A stretch of DNA of 64,000 bases from the NCBI RefSeq assembly GCF_000447295.1, contig NZ_KE650771.1:5344502-5408501 (forward strand), written 5' to 3'. Shown here one piece after another: positions 1 to 8,590 of the stretch (position 1 is its first letter; the number at the start of each line of letters is the position of its first letter). The position numbers and the translations under genes were made by a program. The notes under the pieces are model-generated. The model saw only the letters and a list, made by a program, of their open reading frames with translations, was not told the origin of the DNA and did no database searches. The stretch comes from Fischerella sp. PCC 9431. GTDB taxonomy: Bacteria; Cyanobacteriota; Cyanobacteriia; Cyanobacteriales; Nostocaceae.

Positions 1-105
1 ATTGCCGATGAAGTATATCCTTCAGCAATTCCGCAGTAAGGTTTATAAGCCAAATAATAGGTGGATTGGAAATTGTGTTGCAAATCGTCTTTAATCTAAG
101 GCGTT

Positions 106-2541
106 ATGAATATCCTCAAGCAAGCATCATTAAGACTACGTCTGGTTAAACTCAAACGGTTTTTTGGATCGCTATTCTATCCACTTCAACGAGATTACTT
201 AGAACGCCCATTTCGCAATCGCCAAATTTTAGAAGCGATTGAAAAAACTGGAAACATCGAAAAGGCTGAGTCAACAAAACGAGGAGGACACTTCTATTTT
301 AAAGACATTGAATTAGAAATTTGTTTTCTGAGTGCCGAATTAGTCCAAGTCGATTGGAGACCGGGGATACCTCCTATTCCCTACGCCATATCCCGTCACG
401 ACTGGCCAGAAGTGGAGGTGATTTTCCAGGAGAAAGAGAATTTTTGGATAGTTTCCAGTAGTGAACTGAAGGTGATCGTATACGCGGATGGTAGTTTAGA
501 ATTTCAGAATAGGTCTGGAAAAATATTACGAAAAGAACTACCTCCCCAGCGACAAGTAAAACTATTGCGCCAAATTAAAAGCCAAGATTGGGTGCATCAG
601 GCGCAACTACGACCAGAAGAACACATCTACGGTTTGGGAGAAAGGGCGGCTCCATTAAACCTCCGCACACCAAGTAATGTTCAAGGTGAAGCCAGAATTT
701 ACCGGATGTGGAATTACGATGCAGGAGGTATATATAAGCCGGGAACTGATCCAATATATCTGTGCATTCCCGTTTATTTAAGTTTAAATCAGGAAGGTAG
801 TTACCTAATTTTCTATGAAAACTCCTTTCCTGCCAATTTTAGCTTCCAAAATTTAGCTGTAGCTGAATTTGAAGGTGGGGCGCTGCGCTATTACTTTACT
901 GCTGGTTCACCAGATCAATTGCTAGAGCGTTATACAGAATTAACAGGTCGCCCACCCCTACCACCCCGTTGGACATTTGGCTATCATCAATCGCGTTGGG
1001 GGTATGAAAAAGAAGCAGCACTGCGGGAAGCGGTCAAGGGATTTGAAACTCATGATATTCCTGTAACGGCGATGCATCTGGATATTGATGTTCTCGATGG
1101 ATTTCGCGCCTTTAGTATTGACCCCGATCGCTTTCCGCATATATCTGAGTTAGCTGAAGAATTAACAGCCAAAGGAATACGGTTGATTACGATCATCAAT
1201 CCTGGGATTAAAGCAGACCGAAAAAATAAACTGTTTCAAGAAGGTCGCGCCCAGGACGTATTGTGCAAACTTCCCAATGGTGAACCTGCGATCGCTCCTG
1301 TTTGGCCTGGTTTATCTGCTTTCCCTGATTTTACTAACCCACAAGCCCGTCATTGGTGGAGCAGACAGTATGAATATCTCCTGGATTTAGGTATCACGGG
1401 ATTTTGGCATGATATGAATGAACCAGGGGTTTTTGTACTTTGGGGTGATCCTTCACTAGCACCGCATTCCACCTGGCATTTTCTGGAAGGAAGAGGTGGT
1501 GATCACAGTGAGGCTCATAATTTCTATGGTTTGCTTCAGGCTCAAGCTGCATACGAAGCACTTTGCGAGTATCAACCACAGCGACGCCCTTTCATTGTGT
1601 CGCGCTCTGGGTGGGCTGGGTTGCAACGCTACGCCTGGACTTGGACAGGAGACATTGAAACCAGTTGGGCTGGGTTACGCCAGACAATTCCAACAGTACT
1701 AAATCTAGGGTTATCTGGGATTCCTTACAGTGGTTCTGATATTGGTGGATTTAAGGGTAATCCCAGTGCTGAACTTTACCTACGCTGGTTTCAGATGTCT
1801 TGCTTTATGCCATTCTGTCGCACCCATTCTGCGAACAATACTAAGCCCCGTACTCCCTGGAGTTTTGGTGAACCAACACTGAGTATTATTCGAGAATTCT
1901 TGCGATTGCGCGATCGCTTGATGCCCTATTTTTACACCTTAGCTTGGGAAGCAAGCCAGAGTGGACATCCCCTCGTTCGTCCGCTATTTTGGGCTGATAG
2001 TAAAGATTCCCGGCTTTGGAATGTTGAAGATGCTTTTTTGTTGGGTAATTCTCTATTAGTTTGTCCGATTGTAGAAGAAGGTGCAACCTCACGTACAGTC
2101 ATTTTACCGCAAGGACACTGGTATAATTTTTGGGATCATACTTTGCTCGCAGGTGGAACAGAGGTTAATCTGGAAGCACCTCAAGACCAGATACCAATTT
2201 TGGTAAAAGCGGGAAGTATTTTGCCGATGCAAGTGGGACAACAACTAATTCTTCACTTGTATCCACCGATGGAAAAAGATTGTCAAGGTGCTGTATACAG
2301 TGATGCTGGAGATGGCTACGGTGAGTGGCGATTAGATAAATTCCAAATGAGACGAAACTCCAAAAACTTGGAGCTATCTTGGGAAGAACAGGGAAATTAT
2401 GCTTTCCCTTACGAAAGTGTCCAATTACACCTTTATGGCTTTGTTGCCAAACAAACTTGGGTAGACGGTACAGAGGTTAACTATCAGGGAAAAGTTTTGG
2501 AATGCAAGCGCTTTAGACAAGTTCGTTTTGAAGGGATTTGA
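106..2541 (+). CDS. GH31 family alpha-glucosidase
   Basis: An 811-residue glycoside hydrolase family 31 enzyme, expected to release glucose from the non-reducing end of alpha-glucans or related oligosaccharides. A beta-rich N-terminal domain (to about residue 270) precedes the catalytic barrel and C-terminal beta domains. The nucleophile motif HDMNEP places Asp436 as nucleophile, and WTGDIETSW places Asp516 as the probable acid/base; both are in the family's usual context. No signal peptide is evident, so it is probably cytoplasmic. The ATG at 106 follows TAAGG at a suitable distance. Substrate specificity within GH31 (maltose, sulfoquinovose, xyloside and so on) cannot be decided from the sequence alone. 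The gene is monocistronic as far as can be seen. Confidence 0.9.
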   Translation: MNILKQASLRLRLVKLKRFFGSLFYPLQRDYLERPFRNRQILEAIEKTGNIEKAESTKRGGHFYFKDIELEICFLSAELVQVDWRPGIPPIPYAISRHDWPEVEVIFQEKENFWIVSSSELKVIVYADGSLEFQNRSGKILRKELPPQRQVKLLRQIKSQDWVHQAQLRPEEHIYGLGERAAPLNLRTPSNVQGEARIYRMWNYDAGGIYKPGTDPIYLCIPVYLSLNQEGSYLIFYENSFPANFSFQNLAVAEFEGGALRYYFTAGSPDQLLERYTELTGRPPLPPRWTFGYHQSRWGYEKEAALREAVKGFETHDIPVTAMHLDIDVLDGFRAFSIDPDRFPHISELAEELTAKGIRLITIINPGIKADRKNKLFQEGRAQDVLCKLPNGEPAIAPVWPGLSAFPDFTNPQARHWWSRQYEYLLDLGITGFWHDMNEPGVFVLWGDPSLAPHSTWHFLEGRGGDHSEAHNFYGLLQAQAAYEALCEYQPQRRPFIVSRSGWAGLQRYAWTWTGDIETSWAGLRQTIPTVLNLGLSGIPYSGSDIGGFKGNPSAELYLRWFQMSCFMPFCRTHSANNTKPRTPWSFGEPTLSIIREFLRLRDRLMPYFYTLAWEASQSGHPLVRPLFWADSKDSRLWNVEDAFLLGNSLLVCPIVEEGATSRTVILPQGHWYNFWDHTLLAGGTEVNLEAPQDQIPILVKAGSILPMQVGQQLILHLYPPMEKDCQGAVYSDAGDGYGEWRLDKFQMRRNSKNLELSWEEQGNYAFPYESVQLHLYGFVAKQTWVDGTEVNYQGKVLECKRFRQVRFEGI

Positions 2542-2648
2542 TCAAAAACTGTAGGTGAGATTATGTGAAGGTAGGGAACTCTTAACAGGGAACAGAAAGT
2601 GTACCTAGCTTCGCAAAAATCAAATAGGAGTCCTATATCTAATCAAAT

Positions 2649-3044
2649 CTAATCAAACGGCTGAGTCTGCACCTCTACTCTTTCTATATCCTCATTAATA
2701 TCTTGTCTAGGAGGAGTAAGAATGGTATTTTGCTCTACTAGCGGTTCGTTAACTAATAATTTCAAATCCTCATTAATTTGCCACACTCCATCATCTCCAT
2801 TGTTCATGACATTATAGTTTTGAACATTATCAAATCCTGGAGAATAACTATTTTGGCGATTTGAAAAAAATCGTTTGTAGTCATCTTTTATTGTTCTACT
2901 TTCTAGCCGAACGGGAGAATCATTCGAGAGACTTAATTTTTCAGATTTGGGATTTAAGGCTAAAGCCGACTGTGGTTGAAGCAAGCTAGCTAAACTAGGG
3001 AGAACCACTATAGCTCCGAAAAGACTAACTATTCTTTTTTTCAT
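2649..3044 (-). CDS. Small secreted or lipid-free exported protein, unknown function
   Basis: A 131-residue protein that I do not recognise. The ATG at 3044 is chosen over an upstream TTG because AAAGGA lies about 8 bases before it and the product then begins with a typical signal peptide: MKKR, a hydrophobic stretch, then a likely cleavage near SALA (about residue 30). The mature part is polar, rich in Asn, Asp and Glu, with no motif I can assign. It is isolated, convergent with the GH31 gene, and followed upstream by a repeat-rich spacer. Confidence 0.6.
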   Translation of the reverse strand: MKKRIVSLFGAIVVLPSLASLLQPQSALALNPKSEKLSLSNDSPVRLESRTIKDDYKRFFSNRQNSYSPGFDNVQNYNVMNNGDDGVWQINEDLKLLVNEPLVEQNTILTPPRQDINEDIERVEVQTQPFD

Positions 3045-3171
3045 TGGATCTATTCCTTTTTTAATCAAGTTAATTTTATTATTGCAAATTGAAATATTTT
3101 CACATCTATCGTAAGTGTTGATAATAAAAGGGTTGTTTAATTCTAGATATAAATTTCCCAGAGATAAAGTT

Positions 3172-3440
3172 AAGCGGCTAATAGTTTAAATCCGTTAAAA
3201 CGGACTAAATTACAAATCAACAGTCGGTTGTAACCGAGTTTTGTTTGCTATAGGAATCTGATTTGATTTCTGAAAGAATCTAAGTATATGTAGGGTGCGT
3301 TACACTTCCTTCGTGGTAACGCACCGTATTCTGGGCTTTGGTGCGTTGCGCTGCGCGACAACACACCCTACGTATTTGTTCAAAAATCAAATATGAATCC
3401 TATATTAGCCTCACCAATTAATTCTGAGGCGGGCTGGATG
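3172..3440. repeat. Degraded cloverleaf-type palindromic repeats and a GGTGCGTT hairpin
   Basis: The spacer 3045-3912 has no convincing gene. Around 3178-3212 it holds a decayed copy of the CTAATAGC / CCGTTAAAACGG repeat seen elsewhere, and at 3411-3434 the other end of the same element (TTAGCCTC ... CTGAGGCGGG). Between them, 3290-3374 is a separate palindrome: GTAGGGTGCGTTA pairing with the inverted CACACCCTAC and an inner GTAACGCACC / GGTGCGTTGCG arm. A very short reading frame at 3705-3790 has no recognisable match. Confidence 0.6.
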
Positions 3441-3912
3441 ATAATGAAATAGCCCTCTTATTCCAGTGACAAGAAAGTAATTTTTTAGTCTTATTTTGAA
3501 GACATCAATAAAAAATATCATGAAGATAAATCAGATAAAACCAAAATATTAACTTGTTTACTAAACTCACTATATAGATAGTTGCGAATCACCAAACATT
3601 GTATATGAACCAATGCTAAAGATAGAAAGAAAAACTTGACCTTTGACTGATGAACTTTTGGCTGATATCCGTCAATATTTGACTGTAGCAACAAGGAATA
3701 GATAATGGCATTGTTAAAAATTCAGGACAACGCTGCAAATTATCCTGAAATTATTGGTAATCAAACAATCTACGCAAAGATGCAAATTTAATTTTTGAAA
3801 AACTCATTACATTTGATATCTCCTAAATTCTTACGGCTTAACTCATAAGTTCAAAATAAGTTCAAAAATTAAATTCCTACAGTTACAGTGTTCATTCACG
3901 GAATAGCAGCAA

Positions 3913-5313
3913 ATGAGCAATCAAAGCGATCGCCATTCATTTATACAAAATAATTACCAACAACTAGAACAAAATTCAGTAAATATACCAGAGTCTCCCC
4001 AAGGTTGGGAAAACTTGAAATGGCTAGGACCGAGTTTTTTGTGGATGCTTTCGGCTGCGGGGTCGGGGGAGTTATTATTTACACCCAGAGTTGCTGCACT
4101 CTACGGTTATACTCTGTTATGGGCGCTACTTGCTGCTGTGATCCTAAAATGGTTTATTAACGGTGAGGTGGGTCGCTTTTCGGTTTGCACAGGCGCAACT
4201 ATTCTCGAAGGTTTTAAACAACTTCCTGGCCCGAAAAACTGGGCTATTTGGCTGATTTTGCTACCGCAGTTGATGGTAGCAATTTCTACTGTTGCTGGAC
4301 TTGCAGGAGCTGCCGCTACAGCAGTAATACTCTTTACTGGAGGTACAGTCCAACTTTGGACGATAATTATCATTGTTGTTGCAGCAGCAATTGTTTTACT
4401 TGGGCAATATAACGTAGTAGAAAAAATTGCTTCCTATGCGGGGGTCGCCCTGACAATTGCAGTTGTCACCACTGCAATTTTGGTTTTTCCAAATCTTCGC
4501 CAACTAGGAGCCGGATTAGTCCCGCAAATTCCCCAAAATGTGCAGTATCAAGAAATACTACCTTGGCTAGGTTTTATGCTTGCAGGAGCAGCCGGGTTAA
4601 TGTGGTATTCCTACTGGATAGAAGCTAGAGGTTACGGTGCTGCGAGTGTCCAGGGAAAAGAAAGTATAGACCCCAAGCAACTCAATCAACAGGAAAAAAA
4701 GAAACTGCGCGGTTGGATACATTTGATGACCATATCCAACACCTTAGCTGTGGTTGGTGCGCTCTTGGTAGCCTTATCTTTCTTGATTCTTGGTGGCGAG
4801 TTGTTGCTTCCCCAAGGACTTGTACCAAAAGAAAATCAGGTTGCAGAAACTCTCGGAACTCTGCTAGGCGACCTTTGGGGACCATTTGGCTTTTGGTTTA
4901 TGGTGGCGATAGTTTTTATTACTTTTTGTAATACTATACTTTCGGTCGAAGATGGTTTTGGGCGAATGTTTGCGGATGGTACGCAAATAATTCTGCAAGG
5001 ATTTGGTGTGCGGGGACGTTGGACTAAAGAGAAGTTCTTGCAGCGTGTTTATATTATTGTGTTACTGGCAGTTTTACCAATCACTGTTTATTTGTTTTTT
5101 GGTCAACCTGTTGGCTTGTTGCAAACCGCAGGTGCGATTGAAGCTGCTCATATTCCCATTGTTACTGGGCTGACTCTTTTCCTCAACTATCGAATGTTAC
5201 CCAAAGAACTACAACCATCAAAAATAATTTTTGGTGGTACTGCGATCGCAGGAATATTTTTCGCTGTATTTGCAGTTATTTATCTTTTGCAACTACTGGG
5301 TATAGTTGGGTAG
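3913..5313 (+). CDS. Nramp-like membrane transporter lacking the canonical metal motifs
   Basis: A 466-residue polytopic membrane protein with the Nramp (SLC11) fold: about 11 hydrophobic segments after a polar N-terminal tail of about 35 residues, and the TM1 pattern GPSFLWMLS ... AALYGYTLLW. Canonical Nramp proteins have DPGN in TM1 and MPH in TM6 as manganese or iron ligands. Here the aligned positions read GSGE (in AAGSGELLFTPR) and LMW (in AAGLMWYSYW), so the usual transition-metal site is absent. It may carry another substrate, as magnesium-specific Nramp relatives do, or couple differently. It is followed 69 bases later by a YraQ-type permease and then by a GH13 gene, suggesting one transcript. 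Confidence 0.75.
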   Translation: MSNQSDRHSFIQNNYQQLEQNSVNIPESPQGWENLKWLGPSFLWMLSAAGSGELLFTPRVAALYGYTLLWALLAAVILKWFINGEVGRFSVCTGATILEGFKQLPGPKNWAIWLILLPQLMVAISTVAGLAGAAATAVILFTGGTVQLWTIIIIVVAAAIVLLGQYNVVEKIASYAGVALTIAVVTTAILVFPNLRQLGAGLVPQIPQNVQYQEILPWLGFMLAGAAGLMWYSYWIEARGYGAASVQGKESIDPKQLNQQEKKKLRGWIHLMTISNTLAVVGALLVALSFLILGGELLLPQGLVPKENQVAETLGTLLGDLWGPFGFWFMVAIVFITFCNTILSVEDGFGRMFADGTQIILQGFGVRGRWTKEKFLQRVYIIVLLAVLPITVYLFFGQPVGLLQTAGAIEAAHIPIVTGLTLFLNYRMLPKELQPSKIIFGGTAIAGIFFAVFAVIYLLQLLGIVG

Positions 5314-5382
5314 CAAGTTGCAGGTGTTGCCCAGAAAACAATCTCTAATTCACTTGTTTATTATATTCATTAGAGTGTTTTT

Positions 5383-6537
5383 ATGTTAGACCAAATAGGA
5401 CAAGCCTTATTAACCAGCGCCGGAATATTATGGAAATCCTTTTGGGCGCTAGTGTTCGGTTATACTGTTTCTGCGGCAATTCAGGTAGTAGTCACTCGCT
5501 CCCAGATGGCGCGAGTTTTGGGTAAACGCAGTTGGAAGCAAGCAGTTTTAGCTGGTGTTTTTGGTTTTATTTCTTCTTCTTGTTCTTTTGCGGCGATCGC
5601 TGCTACGCGTTCTGTCTTTGTTAAAGGCGCACACCCGATCAACGCTCTTTCTTTTTTAATTGCTTCTACCAATTTGGTGATTGAATTGGGTATTGTGTTG
5701 TGGGTGTTACTAGGTTGGAAATTTTTTGTTGGTAACTTTCTACTTGGTACTTTGATGATTATCTACGCCTACATCTTAACTCGCTTTTGGTTTCCCAGGG
5801 ATCTTGCTAATCAAGCAAAACAACATGCACAACAACGTCAAGAAGGCGAAGGAATGCAACACCACGCAGAGATGCAAAATAAAAATTGGTGGCAAAAGTT
5901 AACTTCTAAAACAGGTTGGCGGGCGATTTCTCATGCTTTCTTTATGGAATGGAAAATGGCGTATAAAGAAATTCTCTTTGGTTTCACCATTGCTGGATTT
6001 ATCTCCGTGTTTGTTCCTACCAGTTTTTGGAACACTCTGTTTTTACAATCTGGTCAAAACGCGCCTGACCTACTTGCTATTGTTGAAAATGCCTTGATAG
6101 CACCGATTATTGCCTTTTTTACCTTTATTGGTTCAATGGGTAATGTCCCCTTAGCGGCTCTATTATGGTCGAAAAATGCTTCTTTTGCAGGTGTGATGAG
6201 CTTTTTGGGCGCTGACTTAGTGGCGGCGACTGTAGTTTATTTACAAGCGAAATATTACGGTTGGAAATATGCAGCCTATATTTCAGGATTACTTTATGTT
6301 TGCATGGTTGCCGCCGGAATCACCGTACATGGAATTTTTGCTCTTTTCAATGCTATACCAACTGAAAGAACCGCACTGACAGAGTTAGTACGATTTGCCA
6401 TTGACTACACCTTCTGGTTAAACATCATTTTTGCAGTGATTGGTGGAGTTTTGCTGTGGCTGCACTTTCACGACAATAATTCCCAACCTCAACAACACAG
6501 ACAACAAGATTCACAACAGCAGGAAACAGTTAATTAA
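5383..6537 (+). CDS. YraQ/UPF0718-type permease
   Basis: A 384-residue integral membrane protein of the permease family that includes YraQ and ArsP. It has two homologous halves of about four hydrophobic segments, separated by a hydrophilic His/Gln-rich loop (about residues 145-180). The segment SSSCSFAAIAATRSVFVKG, followed by NALSFLIASTN, matches the conserved first-repeat motif where family members have a CSC-type signature; here only one Cys remains. The C-terminus is a Gln-rich cytoplasmic tail. The substrate is unknown; some relatives export methylated arsenic. It lies between the Nramp-like gene and the GH13 gene, whose start is 7 bases downstream. Confidence 0.75.
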   Translation: MLDQIGQALLTSAGILWKSFWALVFGYTVSAAIQVVVTRSQMARVLGKRSWKQAVLAGVFGFISSSCSFAAIAATRSVFVKGAHPINALSFLIASTNLVIELGIVLWVLLGWKFFVGNFLLGTLMIIYAYILTRFWFPRDLANQAKQHAQQRQEGEGMQHHAEMQNKNWWQKLTSKTGWRAISHAFFMEWKMAYKEILFGFTIAGFISVFVPTSFWNTLFLQSGQNAPDLLAIVENALIAPIIAFFTFIGSMGNVPLAALLWSKNASFAGVMSFLGADLVAATVVYLQAKYYGWKYAAYISGLLYVCMVAAGITVHGIFALFNAIPTERTALTELVRFAIDYTFWLNIIFAVIGGVLLWLHFHDNNSQPQQHRQQDSQQQETVN

Positions 6538-6543
6538 TTTCAC

Positions 6544-8166
6544 ATGGAAAATTTCTGGTATAAAAATGCAATCTTTTACTCCCTGGATGTTGAAACATTC
6601 ATGGACTCAGATGGAGATGGAATTGGTGATTTTCCAGGATTGACCAAGTGTCTGGATCATTTCTCTGGATTAGGAATCACCTGTTTGTGGTTGTTACCAT
6701 TTTATCCTTCTCCCAACCAAGATAACGGTTACGACGTTATGGATTACTACAACGTTGATCCGCGACTAGGGACACTGGGAGATTTTGTTGAGTTCATCCA
6801 TCAAGCGAGCGATCGCGGCATTCGAGTAATAGTTGACTTAGTTGTAAATCATACATCAAATCAGCACCCTTGGTTTCAACAAGCACGTTTAGATCCAAAC
6901 TCCAAGTACCGCGATTATTACGTATGGTCAAAGCAACGCCCACAAACAAAACCAGAACAAATTTCTTTTCCTGGTGAACAAGAAAGCATTTGGGAGTACG
7001 ACGAAAAAGCAGAAGCTTACTATCTGCATCATTTTTATAAAGAACAACCAGATTTAAATATTGCTAATCCTGCGGTACGAGAAGAAATCTATAAAATTAT
7101 GGGTTTCTGGCTACAACTTGGTGTGTCTGGATTTCGCATCGATGCTGCACCATTTTTAATTAATCCACTAGGGATGTCAAAGTGTCCGAATTTGCAAACC
7201 TTTTTAAAAGATATGCAAGAGTTTCTCTCATCACGTCGGGGTGATGGTCTACTTTTAGCAGAAGCAAATGTCCGACCAGAAGAAATTCCTATTTACTTTG
7301 GCGATGGTGACAGATGCCAAATGCTATTTAATTTCCTGTTAAATCAATATATGTTTTTAGCTCTGGCAAGGCAAGAATCTCCAGCTTTGCGTGAAGGATT
7401 AAAAATATTACCTGATATTCCTGATCGCTGTCAGTGGCTTAACTTTGTCCGCCACCATGACGAACTTACCCTTGATCAGATCATCGATTGTGAGCGTGAA
7501 GAAATTTTCCAGGCCTTTGCTCCCGAAAAGAATATGCAAATTTTCGGACATGGTATTCGCCGTCGTCTACCACCAATGCTAGGAAACAATAGGCATCGGA
7601 TCGAACTTACCTATAGTCTGTTATTTAGTCTACCTGGTACGCCTCTGCTACGCTATGGTGAAGAAATCGGTATGGGTGATGATCTATCACTTGAAGGTAG
7701 AGATAGCGTTCGTACAGTTATGCAATGGTCAGATGCAGCCAACGGCGGCTTTTCCATTGCATCGCCTGCTTCCCTGACTCGACCTGTGATTCAAGAAGGA
7801 GAGTACAGTTACAAACAAGTAAATGTAAAAGTCGAACAACGCGATCGCACTTCCTTATTGAATTGGATGGAACACATCATTCGCATTCGCAAACAGTGTC
7901 CGGAGTTTGGCTGGGGTAAGTGGCAGATTTTGGAAACTGACGAGCCGTGTGTATTGGCTCACTGCTGTGAGTGGGAAGGTAAAGCAGTCATCGCCCTACA
8001 CAATTTAGCAGATCAACCATGTGTGGCGACATTTAAGTCACACAAATATACTCATCTCATTGAGATATTTAGCGATCGCCAATATCCACACCTCAATGGT
8101 GATTCCTCCTCTATCCCATTACAAGCATACGGCTATCGCTGGTTTCGAGTTAATCAGATGCGTTAG
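6544..8166 (+). CDS. GH13 alpha-amylase-family enzyme, trehalose-synthase-like
   Basis: A 540-residue family 13 glycoside hydrolase. The N-terminus (WYKNAIFYSLDVETFMD then DGDGIGDFPGL) resembles trehalose synthase (maltose alpha-glucosyltransferase) more than secreted amylases, and there is no signal peptide. The four conserved regions are visible: DLVVNHTS, GFRIDAAPF with nucleophile Asp200, LLLAEANV with acid/base Glu240, and VRHHDELT with Asp306. It probably interconverts maltose and trehalose or acts on short alpha-glucans in the cytoplasm; the exact reaction is inferred. The start is only 7 bases after the permease stop, so translation is likely coupled. Confidence 0.85.
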   Translation: MENFWYKNAIFYSLDVETFMDSDGDGIGDFPGLTKCLDHFSGLGITCLWLLPFYPSPNQDNGYDVMDYYNVDPRLGTLGDFVEFIHQASDRGIRVIVDLVVNHTSNQHPWFQQARLDPNSKYRDYYVWSKQRPQTKPEQISFPGEQESIWEYDEKAEAYYLHHFYKEQPDLNIANPAVREEIYKIMGFWLQLGVSGFRIDAAPFLINPLGMSKCPNLQTFLKDMQEFLSSRRGDGLLLAEANVRPEEIPIYFGDGDRCQMLFNFLLNQYMFLALARQESPALREGLKILPDIPDRCQWLNFVRHHDELTLDQIIDCEREEIFQAFAPEKNMQIFGHGIRRRLPPMLGNNRHRIELTYSLLFSLPGTPLLRYGEEIGMGDDLSLEGRDSVRTVMQWSDAANGGFSIASPASLTRPVIQEGEYSYKQVNVKVEQRDRTSLLNWMEHIIRIRKQCPEFGWGKWQILETDEPCVLAHCCEWEGKAVIALHNLADQPCVATFKSHKYTHLIEIFSDRQYPHLNGDSSSIPLQAYGYRWFRVNQMR

Positions 8167-8323
8167 TCCTGATCTTTTCTCCCCAATTTCTCCCCGATTC
8201 CTCCCCGACTTTTCAACTTTTTTTTCGGTAAATTGAAAGCAAAACCAAACCCCTAAACAGCGTAGAAATTCTCACCAATTTTCTAGATAAAAACACAGGG
8301 TTAATTGTATGTAAAGGTTTAAT

Positions 8324-8536
8324 ATGAGACATCATCAAAATGAAAACTTAAATTTACATCCATCCGGCTTGAATCAGAACTCACGCGGTAGAATTGTCCG
8401 CACACAACTGCTGATGTTGTTGGTTTTATTTATTACAGGTATTTGTGTAGATTTTTGGTTTAATCGTCACCAATTACCGTGGCAATTATCAAATGTTCAT
8501 CCACAGGTGTCAACATCAACATCAGTGCATTCATAG
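8324..8536 (+). CDS. Small single-span membrane protein, unknown
   Basis: A 70-residue product with a polar, Asn/His-rich N-terminus, one hydrophobic segment of about 20 residues (LLMLLVLFITGICVDFWF region, residues 30-47) and a Ser/Thr-rich tail. No family is recognised. It sits between the GH13 gene and the CLC channel gene in the same orientation, 54 bases before the latter. Coding status rests on length, start context and composition only. Confidence 0.45.
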   Translation: MRHHQNENLNLHPSGLNQNSRGRIVRTQLLMLLVLFITGICVDFWFNRHQLPWQLSNVHPQVSTSTSVHS

Positions 8537-8590
8537 CATCTGTGGTCAGTAATTAAGCAATAATAAAATTTATCTATATTACAACTGAAG

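Noticed and set aside
3700..3790. Small gene of 28 codons upstream of the Nramp-like gene
   Set aside because: No family match, no ribosome site and no conserved context; more likely a decayed fragment.
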